Of a stretch of 64,000 bases of DNA, positions 8,288 to 16,561 are shown piece after piece; position 1 is the first letter of the stretch; the number at the start of each line of letters is the position of its first letter. A program made the translations under genes and the position numbers. Location: contig LQPU01000049.1 of NCBI GenBank assembly GCA_002101905.1, positions 1 through 64,000 of the forward strand, given 5' to 3'. Under the pieces are notes generated by a model. The model did no database searches and was not told the DNA's origin. It saw only the letters and a program-made list of their open reading frames with translations. Origin of the DNA: Mycobacterium shimoidei (lineage in GTDB: Bacteria; Actinomycetota; Actinomycetes; Mycobacteriales; Mycobacteriaceae).

Positions 8288-9116
8288 CCGGATCGACACC
8301 AGGCGCGCCGCCGGCTGGGTGGTCATCGACGCACTGGTGCTGGTTTATGCGCTGATTCCGGTGCTGTGGATTTTGTCGCTGTCGCTCAAACCGACCTCAA
8401 CGGTCAAGGACGGCAAGCTGATTCCGTCATCGGTGACCTTCGACAACTATCGCGGAATTTTCCGCGGCAACTTCTTCAGCTCGGCACTGATCAACTCGAT
8501 CGGCATCGGTTTGATCACCACCGTGATCGCAGTGGTCATCGGAGCGATGGCGGCCTATGCGGTGGCACGGCTGGACTTTCCGGGCAAAACCCTGCTGGTC
8601 GGTGCCGCGTTACTGATCGCGATGTTTCCGCAAATCTCATTGGTCACACCGATTTTCAATATCGAGCGCACCCTCGGGTTGTTCGACACCTGGGCGGGGC
8701 TGATCATCCCGTACATCACGTTCGCGCTGCCACTGGCTATCTACACGTTGTCGGCATTCTTCCGGGAAATCCCATGGGATCTCGAGAAGGCCGCCAAGAT
8801 CGACGGTGCCACACCGGGCCAGGCCTTCCGCAAGGTGATAGTCCCGCTGGCGGCACCCGGAATCGTGACCGCGGCGATTCTGGTCTTCATCTTCGCCTGG
8901 AACGACTTGCTGCTGGCGCTGTCGTTGACCGCAACCAAAGCGGCCATCACCGCTCCGGTGGCGATCGCCAATTTCACCGGAAACACGCAATTCGAGGAAC
9001 CAACTGGATCCATCGCGGCCGGCGCGATGGTGATCACCGTCCCGATCATCGTTTTTGTTCTAATCTTCCAACGACGGATTGTTGCCGGCTTGACCTCTGG
9101 TGCGGTGAAGGGATAG
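8280..9116 (+). CDS. sugB: Trehalose importer permease SugB
   Basis: Second permease of the trehalose importer, 278 residues, MalG type with six helices. The EAA motif reads LEKAAKIDGATPGQAFRKVI (about residues 170-190). The C-terminal half is almost the same as M. tuberculosis SugB. The start is placed at GTG 8280, overlapping the sugA end by 8 bp with GGTGGTG upstream. GTG at 8271 or 8268 would add 3-4 residues and cannot be excluded. Confidence 0.93.
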   Translation: MVDRIDTRRAAGWVVIDALVLVYALIPVLWILSLSLKPTSTVKDGKLIPSSVTFDNYRGIFRGNFFSSALINSIGIGLITTVIAVVIGAMAAYAVARLDFPGKTLLVGAALLIAMFPQISLVTPIFNIERTLGLFDTWAGLIIPYITFALPLAIYTLSAFFREIPWDLEKAAKIDGATPGQAFRKVIVPLAAPGIVTAAILVFIFAWNDLLLALSLTATKAAITAPVAIANFTGNTQFEEPTGSIAAGAMVITVPIIVFVLIFQRRIVAGLTSGAVKG

Positions 9117-9120
9117 CTCG

Positions 9121-10302
9121 ATGGCCGAGATTGTGTTGGATCACGTGACCAAGAGTTACTCCGACGGCACGACGGCCGTGAAGGACCTGAGCATCACCAT
9201 CGCCGACGGCGAGTTCGTAATTCTGGTCGGGCCCTCCGGCTGCGGGAAAAGCACGACATTGAATATGATTGCCGGACTTGAGGATATCTCGTCGGGTGAG
9301 TTGCGCATTGACGGTGAGCGGGTCAACGAGAAAGCACCCAAGGACCGCGATATCGCGATGGTGTTCCAGTCCTACGCGCTTTACCCGCACATGACAGTCC
9401 GGCAGAATATCGCGTTCCCGCTGACTCTGGCGAAGATGAAAAAGGCAGAGATCGCCGAGAAGGTGGAAGAGACCGCCAGAATCCTTGACCTGACCGACCT
9501 TTTGGACCGCAAGCCTGCGCAGTTGTCAGGCGGTCAACGGCAGCGGGTCGCGATGGGACGGGCCATCGTGCGCCATCCCAAGGCATTCCTGATGGACGAG
9601 CCGCTGTCGAACCTGGACGCCAAGTTGCGGGTTGCGATGCGCGGTGAAATCGCGCGCCTACAGCGGCGGTTGGGTACCACCACCGTGTACGTGACCCACG
9701 ACCAGACCGAGGCCATGACACTCGGCGACCGGGTGGTGGTGATGCGCGGCGGGGTAGCCCAGCAGATCGGCACTCCCGACGAACTCTACGAACGGCCGGC
9801 GAACTTGTTCGTGGCCAGCTTCATCGGCTCGCCGGCGATGAATTTCTTCCCCGCCTCCCTGACCCCGACCGGGCTGACCCTGCCGTTCGGCGAGGTGACG
9901 CTGACGCAGCCGGTTTACGACGTCATCGCGGCGCACCCGACACCCGAAAACGTCATCGTGGGAATACGTCCGGAGCATCTGCAGGATGCCGCGCTCATCG
10001 ACGCCTATCAGCGACTCAGTGCCCTGCTCTTCGAGGTGAAAGTCGATATGGTCGAGTCGCTGGGTGCCGACAAGTACGTGTATTTCACCACCGAGAATGC
10101 TGTCGTGCATTCCGAACAGCTAGCGGAGGCCGAGGAGGAGTCGGCTGGAGACACTCACGAGTTCATCGCCCGGGTGCCGGCCCAGTCGAAAGCCGCCAAG
10201 GGACAGTCGCTCCAATTGGCTTTCGACACTTTAAAGCTCGCCGTGTTCGACGCCGATTCCGGTGTCAACCTGACTGTGCCACCACCACCTGACGCCGAGT
10301 GA
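9121..10302 (+). CDS. sugC: Trehalose importer ATPase SugC
   Basis: ATP-binding subunit that energises SugAB, 393 residues, the same length as M. tuberculosis SugC. Walker A GPSGCGKST (about residues 37-45), Q-loop FQSYALYPH, ABC signature LSGGQRQR, Walker B AFLMDEPLSNLD and the H-loop YVTHDQTEAM are all present. The C-terminal MalK-type regulatory (TOBE) domain begins near residue 240. It starts 4 bp after sugB with GAAGGG upstream, and its stop overlaps the next gene's GTG (GTGA). Confidence 0.96.
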   Translation: MAEIVLDHVTKSYSDGTTAVKDLSITIADGEFVILVGPSGCGKSTTLNMIAGLEDISSGELRIDGERVNEKAPKDRDIAMVFQSYALYPHMTVRQNIAFPLTLAKMKKAEIAEKVEETARILDLTDLLDRKPAQLSGGQRQRVAMGRAIVRHPKAFLMDEPLSNLDAKLRVAMRGEIARLQRRLGTTTVYVTHDQTEAMTLGDRVVVMRGGVAQQIGTPDELYERPANLFVASFIGSPAMNFFPASLTPTGLTLPFGEVTLTQPVYDVIAAHPTPENVIVGIRPEHLQDAALIDAYQRLSALLFEVKVDMVESLGADKYVYFTTENAVVHSEQLAEAEEESAGDTHEFIARVPAQSKAAKGQSLQLAFDTLKLAVFDADSGVNLTVPPPPDAE

Positions 10303-10889
10303 CGCTCGCCAAGGTACGCCGCCATTTGAGTGCTCACTTCGACGGAGCTGAGCCCGATGTCGCCAGCGTGACGTTCCTGGGAACCGAGCCCATCGAGGTG
10401 CTGCGCTTTCCAGCGGGCGCCGACGGGGTGGTGCACTACGCGTCGCTGGGTTGTTCACGGCATCCGATGGTGGACCCGACGGCCGTCGTCGCCGACCCGC
10501 ACCGCGGCCCACGCGCGGAAGTTGTTATGCGCCTGCGTGATCCGGGGTCAGTGAGCGGGCTGGTGCGCAGCCTGGCCATCGTGGCGGCAACACCGGCGGT
10601 CGAGGGTGTGGTGCTGGTCCCGGATGCTTTGATCGACCTCGGCGCGCCGCTGTGGACCTGGCCCTCGGGGCGGGCGCCGTTCACCGCCGTGTTGTTGGGC
10701 CGCAGTGACATCGCCGAGCTGTCGCTGGAACCGCCGTGCGAGCCGGTGCAATTCCTGTCCGCGACGCCCATCACCGCGACCGAGGCGGCGTGGGTGCGGC
10801 TGAAAGGCGCCGACGCTATGCGCCAGGCATGGCTAAGCGACGGGGTCGACGTTGTGGATCCGGATCGACCTGCAGCCCAGCCTCGTTGA
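10299..10889 (+). CDS. Suppressor-of-fused (SUFU) domain protein coupled to sugC
   Basis: Product of 196 residues. It matches the SUFU fold family (VTFLGTEPIEVLRFP near residues 25-40; a central ASLGCSRHPM-like segment; a C-terminal FLSATPITATEAAWVRLKGAD typical of the family). The GTG start overlaps the sugC stop by 4 bp, so it is the fifth gene of the trehalose importer operon here. In M. tuberculosis sugC is followed directly by corA as I remember it. Bacterial SUFU-domain proteins are often immunity or accessory proteins, but no toxin partner is visible here, so its role is unknown. It is convergent with corA, 20 bp away. Confidence 0.75.
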   Translation: MTLAKVRRHLSAHFDGAEPDVASVTFLGTEPIEVLRFPAGADGVVHYASLGCSRHPMVDPTAVVADPHRGPRAEVVMRLRDPGSVSGLVRSLAIVAATPAVEGVVLVPDALIDLGAPLWTWPSGRAPFTAVLLGRSDIAELSLEPPCEPVQFLSATPITATEAAWVRLKGADAMRQAWLSDGVDVVDPDRPAAQPR

Positions 10890-10909
10890 TGTCTCGCGTG
10901 TACTCGCCG

Positions 10910-12013
10910 TCATAGCCATTGATTGCGCCGGAATGTGCGGTAGAGCACCATGCAGATGATCATCATGACCACGAGCACCACCGGATAGCCCCACGCCTTG
11001 TGCAGGATGGGCATCCATTCGAAGTTCATGCCGTAGATCCCGGCGATCATGGTCGGCACGGCGATGATGCCGGCCCAGGCCGACATCTTGCGCATGTCGG
11101 TGTTTTGTTGCATGCCCACCCGGGCCAGCGCGGCCTGTACGAGCGAGCTGAGCATTTCGTCGTAGCCGGCGATCTGATCCGCGGCGTACGTTTGGTGATC
11201 GGCGACGTCGCGCAGATAGCGCCGAACCTCTTTGGAAATCAGGTCCTTGTGTTGCGTCTGCATCCGCTGGAACGGGACCGACAGCGGGTTGACGCAGCGG
11301 CGCAGCTCGACCACTTCGCGCTTGATCTGGTAGATCGGTTCGACGTCGGTTTGTTGGCGCGGTGCGAAAGCCGCTTCTTCGATGGCGTCGATGTCGGTCT
11401 CCATCAGGCTGGTGACCGCGAGGTAGTGGTCGACCACCCGGTCGGCGATCGCGTGCAGCACCGCGTAGGGGCCAAGTCGCATGTGCTCGGGATCGGCGTC
11501 CATGCGTTTACGAACCTCGGAGAGTCCACCGTGTTCGCCGTGCCGAACTGTGATCACGAAGTTTCGGCCGACGAAGATCATGATCTCGCCGGTCTCGACG
11601 ATCTCGCGGGCCAGCACTACCGAGTCGTGCGGAACGTAGTTGACAGTCTTGAGAACCAGGAACAACGTTTCGTCGTAGCGCTCCAGCTTCGGTCTTTGAT
11701 GCGCATGCACCGCGTCCTCGGCAGACAACGGGTGCAGCCCGAACACTTCGGCAACTTCGTGCATCTGGCGGTCGTCGGGCTCGTGCAGCCCGATCCAGAC
11801 AAACGCGCTCTGGCCGGTTTGTTCAACGTCGCGGACCTTGGCAAGCGCCTCGGCGTGCGTGTAGACGCCGGGCAATCGCACCCCATCGACGTAAACGCCG
11901 CAATCGACCATGACCTGCTCGACCGATGTTTGCGCAGGCGGGGTGAGGGCGTCAGGGCTTTTGGGTCGCACACCTGGTCGCAGCGACGGCGACAACGCAC
12001 GAAACGACGGCAT
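10910..12013 (-). CDS. corA: CorA-type magnesium/cobalt transporter
   Basis: Product of 367 residues; M. tuberculosis CorA (Rv1239c) has 366. A large cytoplasmic domain is followed by two C-terminal helices (MSAWAGIIAVPTMIAGIY and GYPVVLVVMMIICMVLY). The YGMNF signature of the pore mouth is intact near residue 328. A strong GGAGGTGA Shine-Dalgarno lies before the ATG at 12013. The gene is divergent from mdh across 155 bp and convergent with the SUFU gene. It transports Mg2+ (and Co2+/Ni2+) across the inner membrane by family analogy. Confidence 0.93.
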   Translation of the reverse strand: MPSFRALSPSLRPGVRPKSPDALTPPAQTSVEQVMVDCGVYVDGVRLPGVYTHAEALAKVRDVEQTGQSAFVWIGLHEPDDRQMHEVAEVFGLHPLSAEDAVHAHQRPKLERYDETLFLVLKTVNYVPHDSVVLAREIVETGEIMIFVGRNFVITVRHGEHGGLSEVRKRMDADPEHMRLGPYAVLHAIADRVVDHYLAVTSLMETDIDAIEEAAFAPRQQTDVEPIYQIKREVVELRRCVNPLSVPFQRMQTQHKDLISKEVRRYLRDVADHQTYAADQIAGYDEMLSSLVQAALARVGMQQNTDMRKMSAWAGIIAVPTMIAGIYGMNFEWMPILHKAWGYPVVLVVMMIICMVLYRTFRRNQWL

Positions 12014-12168
12014 CGGTCACCTCCGTTCGCAGCAAAGATCGCCTCAAGCCTCGGCAATGCTACGCGCCATGCCGTGGCCTGTCCGTGAGCCGCTCGGGGG
12101 ACCGGTAGATTTCCGGCCTGCCGTGGTGCGCTAGTTTCGTCCCGACGTACTAAGCAAGGAGACCCGAC

Positions 12169-13152
12169 GTGAGCACCCTCAAGGTCGCTGTCACCGGCGC
12201 CGCCGGCCAGATCGGCTACAGCTTGTTGTTCCGCCTGGCGAGTGGCTCGCTGCTGGGCGCCGACCGCCCGATTGAGTTGCGCCTGCTCGAGATCGAGCCG
12301 GCGTTGAAGGCGCTCGAGGGCGTGGTGATGGAGCTCGACGACTGCGCCTTCGCGACCCTGGCCGGAGTCGAGATCGGAGCGGATCCCAACAAAATCTTCG
12401 ACGGCGCCAACCTGGCGCTGCTGGTGGGCGCGCGACCGCGCGGGCCGGGGATGGAGCGCAGCGACCTGCTGGAGGCCAACGGCGCCATCTTCACCGAACA
12501 GGGCAAGGCCCTGAATTCGGTGGCCGCCGACGACATCCGCATCGGGGTGACCGGCAACCCGGCGAACACCAACGCGCTGATCGCGATGAGCAACGCGCCC
12601 GACATTCCACGCGAGCGGTTTTCGGCGCTGACGCGCCTCGACCACAACCGGGCGATCTCGCAGCTGGCCAAAAAGACGGGTGCGGCCGTCACCGACATCA
12701 AGAAGATGACGATCTGGGGCAACCACTCGGCCACCCAGTACCCGGACATCTTCCACGCCGAAATCAAAGGCAAGAACGCCGCCGAGGTGGTCGGCGACCA
12801 GGCGTGGATCGAAAACGAGTTCATCCCGACCGTGGCCAAGCGTGGCGCGGCCATCATCGAGGCGCGCGGTGCCTCGTCGGCGGCCTCGGCGGCCTCGGCG
12901 ACCATTGACGCCGCCCGCGACTGGCTGCTGGGAAGCCCCAAGGACGACTGGGTGTCGATGGCCGTGGTCTCCGACGGCTCCTACGGTGTGCCGGAAGGTC
13001 TGATCTCGTCGTTCCCGGTGACCACCGAGAACGGGAACTGGAGCATCGTTCAAGGACTCGAGATCAACGAGTTCTCCCGCAGCCGGATTGATAAGTCGAC
13101 GGCCGAGCTTGCCGACGAGCGCAAGGCCGTTACCGAGCTGGGCCTGATCTGA
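12169..13152 (+). CDS. mdh: Malate dehydrogenase
   Basis: NAD-dependent interconversion of malate and oxaloacetate in the TCA cycle. It has 327 residues; M. tuberculosis Mdh has 329. The dinucleotide fold GAAGQIGYSLLF is at about residues 10-21, substrate-binding ARPRGPGMERSDLL near residue 90, and the catalytic His in WGNHSATQYPD near residue 187. GTG at 12169 has the Shine-Dalgarno AAGGAG 7-8 nt upstream. It is followed after 20 bp by a malic enzyme, pairing the two malate-consuming reactions at one locus. Confidence 0.96.
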   Translation: MSTLKVAVTGAAGQIGYSLLFRLASGSLLGADRPIELRLLEIEPALKALEGVVMELDDCAFATLAGVEIGADPNKIFDGANLALLVGARPRGPGMERSDLLEANGAIFTEQGKALNSVAADDIRIGVTGNPANTNALIAMSNAPDIPRERFSALTRLDHNRAISQLAKKTGAAVTDIKKMTIWGNHSATQYPDIFHAEIKGKNAAEVVGDQAWIENEFIPTVAKRGAAIIEARGASSAASAASATIDAARDWLLGSPKDDWVSMAVVSDGSYGVPEGLISSFPVTTENGNWSIVQGLEINEFSRSRIDKSTAELADERKAVTELGLI

Positions 13153-13160
13153 GCCGGCAG

Positions 13161-13166
13161 TACCCT
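13161..13166 (+). promoter_or_regulatory. -10 box for a leaderless malic enzyme transcript
   Basis: TACCCT ends 6 nt before the GTG at 13173, and there is no Shine-Dalgarno in the 20-bp gap after mdh. The malic enzyme may therefore have its own leaderless transcript besides read-through from mdh. Confidence 0.4.
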
Positions 13167-13172
13167 CGAGTC

Positions 13173-14339
13173 GTGTCCGAAACAAACGCGCACATCGAGC
13201 TCGAAGACGAAGAGATCTTCGAGGCGCATGTAGCCGGCAAGCTTCGAGTGGAGTCAAGGACTCCGCTGGACACCCAGCGCGCGCTGTCGATTGCCTACAC
13301 ACCCGGCGTGGCACAGGTCAGCCGCGCGATCGCCGCCGACCACACCCTGGCCGCCCGCTACACCTGGGCGAACCGGCTGGTGGCGGTGGTCAGCGATGGC
13401 AGCGCGGTGCTCGGTCTCGGTGACATCGGGGCAGCGGCCGCGCTGCCCGTGATGGAAGGCAAATGCGCGCTGTTCAAGGCGTTCGCCGGCTTGGACGCCA
13501 TCCCGATCGTGTTGGACACCAAGGACCCCGACGAGATCGTCGACACTCTGGTGCGGCTGCGGCCGACATTCGGTGCGGTCAACCTCGAGGACATTTCCGC
13601 GCCGCGGTGCTTCGAGATCGAACGCCGGCTGATCGATGCGCTGGACTGCCCGGTGATGCACGACGACCAGCACGGCACCGCGATCGTGGTGCTGGCGGCG
13701 CTGATCGGCGCGACGAAGGTACTCGGCCGCGACATGACCGCGCTGCGCGTGGTGATCTCCGGCGTCGGCGCGGCTGGCCTGGCATGCGCGAAAATCCTGA
13801 TGTCGGTGGGGATTTCGCACATCACGTTGCTGGACTCGCGCGGCATCCTGCATCCGGGGCGCGACGATTTGACCACCGTCAAAGCCGACTTGGCGCAGTG
13901 CACCAACCCCGACGGGCTGACCGGCGGCATGGTCGAGGCGCTCAAAGGCGCCGACGTGTTCTTGGGTGTGTCGGCGGGCATCGTGCCCGAAGAGCTGATC
14001 GCCACGATGGCGCCGCACAGCATCGTGTTCGCGCTGTCGAATCCCGATCCGGAAATCCATCCCGAGCAGGCCGCCCGGCACGCCGCGATCGTCGCCACCG
14101 GCCGAAGCGATTTCCCCAACCAGATCAACAATGTGCTGGCCTTCCCCGGGGTGTTCCTTGGCGCGCTGGACGCCGGTGCCCGCAAGATCACCGAAGCGAT
14201 GAAGGTGGCCGCAGCGGAGGCGATCGTATCCGTCGTCGCCGACGACCTGGCGCCGGACCGGATTGTCCCCAGCCCGCTGGACCCGCGGGTCGGGCCGGCG
14301 GTCGCCGCCGCGGTGGCAGCCACCGCTGCCGCGGAGTGA
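13173..14339 (+). CDS. Small-type NAD(P)-dependent malic enzyme
   Basis: Oxidative decarboxylation of malate to pyruvate. It has 388 residues, the short bacterial type rather than the roughly 550-residue enzyme (Mez) that M. tuberculosis encodes elsewhere. Visible features are the catalytic Tyr in SIAYTPGVAQV, GLGDIGAAAALPVMEGKCALFK with the catalytic Lys, the metal-binding NLEDISAPRCFEIE and DDQHGTA, and the Rossmann motif GVGAAGLACAKIL. The C-terminus carries RSDFPNQINNVLAFPGVFLGAL. It lies in the position where M. tuberculosis has vapBC33 and PE_PGRS23. Its stop overlaps the start of lpqZ (GTGA). Confidence 0.92.
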   Translation: MSETNAHIELEDEEIFEAHVAGKLRVESRTPLDTQRALSIAYTPGVAQVSRAIAADHTLAARYTWANRLVAVVSDGSAVLGLGDIGAAAALPVMEGKCALFKAFAGLDAIPIVLDTKDPDEIVDTLVRLRPTFGAVNLEDISAPRCFEIERRLIDALDCPVMHDDQHGTAIVVLAALIGATKVLGRDMTALRVVISGVGAAGLACAKILMSVGISHITLLDSRGILHPGRDDLTTVKADLAQCTNPDGLTGGMVEALKGADVFLGVSAGIVPEELIATMAPHSIVFALSNPDPEIHPEQAARHAAIVATGRSDFPNQINNVLAFPGVFLGALDAGARKITEAMKVAAAEAIVSVVADDLAPDRIVPSPLDPRVGPAVAAAVAATAAAE

Positions 14340-15184
14340 CTGCCGGCAGGATTGTTCTGCTGGTGCTGGCCGCGACGCTGGCGCTGTCCGGCTGCGGTGC
14401 TTCCGAGCACCGCCCGGCCGAACTGGTAGTCGGCTCGCGCCCCGACAGTCAATCGGTGCTGCTGGCCGACATCTACGTCGCGGCGCTGCGTTCGTACGGG
14501 TTCCCCGCGCGCAACGAGTCCGCGCCTGACCCGCTGAGCAGGCTGGATGCCGGCGACTTCACCGTCGTCCCGGGCTTCACCGGCCAGGTGTTGCGGACCT
14601 TTGACCCGGGCGCGAAGGTGCGCTCCGACGAGCAGGTCTACCGCGCCATGGTGGGCGTGTTGCCCGAGGGCGTCGCCGCTGGGGACTACACGACCGCCGC
14701 GGAGGACAAGCCCGCCTTGGTTGTCACCGCGGCGACGGCCAAAGCGTGGGGCGGCAACGACCTGAGCGCGCTGCCCCGGCATTGCGCCGGCCTGATCGTG
14801 GCGTCGATCGTCGCAACCCCGACACCCGGGAAGATCAGCCGGTGCCAATTGCCCGCGCCACGTGAATTTCCCACCGCCACAGCAATGTTCGCTGCGCTGC
14901 GGGCCGGGCAGGTCACCGCGGCGTGGACCAGCACCGCCGCACCGGATGTGCCGGACGATGTGGTGATGCTTGCCGACGGCAAACCGGCGCTGGTGCAGGC
15001 CGAAAACGTGGTGCCGCTTTATCGGCGCAATGTGTTGACCGATCGGCAACTGCTGGCGATCAACGAGGTGGCCGGGGTACTGGACACCGCCGCGCTGGTC
15101 GATCTGCGTCGCCAGGTCGCAAAAGGTGCCGATCCGCAGGCGGTCGCCGATGCCTGGCTCGGCGAGCACCCGCTCGGACGATAG
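14336..15184 (+). CDS. lpqZ: Lipoprotein LpqZ, OpuAC-type substrate-binding protein
   Basis: Extracytoplasmic lipoprotein of 282 residues (M. tuberculosis LpqZ 286). The signal peptide ends in LALSGC, with the lipidated Cys at residue 20. The mature part resembles glycine-betaine/choline binding proteins (ELVVGSRPDSQSVLLADIYVAAL near the start). No permease or ATPase gene is adjacent, so its transport partner is elsewhere or it has another role. GTG at 14336 overlaps the malic enzyme stop, an arrangement that implies coupled translation. Confidence 0.88.
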   Translation: MTAGRIVLLVLAATLALSGCGASEHRPAELVVGSRPDSQSVLLADIYVAALRSYGFPARNESAPDPLSRLDAGDFTVVPGFTGQVLRTFDPGAKVRSDEQVYRAMVGVLPEGVAAGDYTTAAEDKPALVVTAATAKAWGGNDLSALPRHCAGLIVASIVATPTPGKISRCQLPAPREFPTATAMFAALRAGQVTAAWTSTAAPDVPDDVVMLADGKPALVQAENVVPLYRRNVLTDRQLLAINEVAGVLDTAALVDLRRQVAKGADPQAVADAWLGEHPLGR

Positions 15185-15194
15185 GGGTACGGGA

Positions 15195-16025
15195 TCAGCG
15201 CGGGCCGGGGAGCAGTCGGCGCATCGCCGGCCCGATCAGCTCTTGATAGCGGGAGCCCGTCAGCCGGACCATCACGTCCAAGATTTTGGCGTCCAGGCCG
15301 ACCAGCACCCGAGCCTTGTTCTGGCGCACCCCGTCCAAAATGATCCGGGCGGCCTTTTGCGGTGACGTGTTGGCCAGTCGCTTGTCGAAGGTCCGGCTCA
15401 AATGGGAGATGTCGACCCCGTCCGGGGCCTCCATGTTGCGCGCGATCGCGGTCTTGATGCCGCCCGGATGCACCGTGGTCACCTTCACCGGGTGACCGGC
15501 GCGCGCCATTTCCTGTCGCAACGCCTCGGTGAAGCCGCGGACAGCGAATTTGGCCGAGTTGTAGGCCGCCTGACCAGGTACCGAGAACAGCCCGAACACG
15601 CTGGAGACGTTGATGACGTGCCCGTCGCCCGAGGCGATCAGGTGCGGCAGAAACGCCTTGGTGCCGTTGACCACACCCCAGAAGTCGACGTCCATGACCC
15701 GCTCGATGTCCTTGAATTGGCTGATCTCGATGTCGCCGTTGAACGCGATACCGGCGTTGTTGTAGATCTGGTTGACCTTGCCGAAATGTTCGGCGACCTC
15801 GTCGGCGTAGGCCAGGAAGGCCTCGCGTTCGGTGACATCGAGGCGGTCGGCCTTGACCGGTGCACCGATGGTCTTCACCCGCTCCTCGGTTTGTGCCAGC
15901 CCGTCAATGTCGACGTCGCTGATCGCCAGCTTGGCGCCTGAGCGGGCCAGCTCGATGGCCAGCGCACGGCCGATCCCGGATCCAGCCCCGGTGACCACGG
16001 CCACCTTCCAGGCAAAGCCCTCCAT
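15195..16025 (-). CDS. Short-chain dehydrogenase/reductase (Rv1245c-like)
   Basis: Classical SDR of 276 residues. The cofactor motif TGAGSGIGRA is at about residues 12-21, NNAG near residue 90, catalytic Ser in INVSSVFG and the YNSAK pair near residue 158. It is very close to M. tuberculosis Rv1245c over its whole length. Two starts exist: GTG at 16031 and ATG at 16025. The Shine-Dalgarno AAGGAGT overlaps the GTG but sits 5 nt before the ATG, so ATG 16025 is chosen. It follows the DUF417 gene by 32 bp and may be the last gene of the long minus-strand operon. Substrate unknown. Confidence 0.9.
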   Translation of the reverse strand: MEGFAWKVAVVTGAGSGIGRALAIELARSGAKLAISDVDIDGLAQTEERVKTIGAPVKADRLDVTEREAFLAYADEVAEHFGKVNQIYNNAGIAFNGDIEISQFKDIERVMDVDFWGVVNGTKAFLPHLIASGDGHVINVSSVFGLFSVPGQAAYNSAKFAVRGFTEALRQEMARAGHPVKVTTVHPGGIKTAIARNMEAPDGVDISHLSRTFDKRLANTSPQKAARIILDGVRQNKARVLVGLDAKILDVMVRLTGSRYQELIGPAMRRLLPGPR

Positions 16026-16057
16026 GGACACTCCTTATCAGTCGGGTCCTGTCGAGG

Positions 16058-16561
16058 TTAGCCGGTACCGTCGGTTCTGTGTACATGGGCCCTGTGAGCA
16101 GCAGCGGCGACGAGCGAGTCACCGAGGGTCCACACCGCCACCCCGATCAGCACCAGGTCCTTCAGCAGAAATTGGCCCGGCTGGGCGCTGAGCACCGGGA
16201 TGGCGCCAGCATGACTCGCCACGACACCCGGTGTGGTGATGAGAAAACTCAACGTCCCCAGAAACAACACCACCGCGATCGCACTGCCTGCCGCCGAGAC
16301 CTTCGGCGAGAACGGCCGCATCGCGATGAGAACCGCCGCGACAATCTCCGCGGTGCCCAGTGCGGCCGCGACGGCATGAACACTGAGGAAGTGGTAAACC
16401 CACGACATCAACGGGCTGTGCTGAATGAGAACCCGACTTTCCATTTTGACGTACTTGCCGAACCCGATCCAGGCCAACACGATCACCAGGCCGTAGCGGC
16501 TTATCGTTTGCCCGGCGCTCGTCAAGCAGTCCCACCGCAGTTCGCGCTCGATCATCGTCAT
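16058..16561 (-). CDS. DUF417 (YkgB/RclC-like) inner membrane protein
   Basis: Product of 167 residues beginning MTMIERELRWDCL. It has four predicted membrane segments (YGLVIVLAWIGFGKYV; SVHAVAAALGTAEIVAAVLIA; GSAIAVVLFLGTLSFLITT; LLKDLVLIGVAVWTLGDSL). The family motif WIGFGKYVKME is at about residues 29-39. E. coli RclC of this family takes part in resistance to reactive chlorine species. The ATG overlaps the stop of the MDR gene by 4 bp (ATGA), so it is in the same operon. ATG at 16555 (two codons in) is an alternative start. A redox or electrophile stress role is inferred from family and context. Confidence 0.8.
   Translation of the reverse strand: MTMIERELRWDCLTSAGQTISRYGLVIVLAWIGFGKYVKMESRVLIQHSPLMSWVYHFLSVHAVAAALGTAEIVAAVLIAMRPFSPKVSAAGSAIAVVLFLGTLSFLITTPGVVASHAGAIPVLSAQPGQFLLKDLVLIGVAVWTLGDSLVAAAAHRAHVHRTDGTG

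Noticed and set aside
11617..13314. Long open frame on the minus strand opposite mdh (565 residues)
   Set aside because: It is antisense to mdh and runs into the corA coding region in another frame. The translation is Arg/His/Gly-rich with no family resemblance; such frames are common in high-GC DNA.
13358..15169. 603-residue minus-strand open frame opposite the malic enzyme and lpqZ
   Set aside because: It is a shadow of two well-supported plus-strand genes, with no domain or ribosome-binding site.
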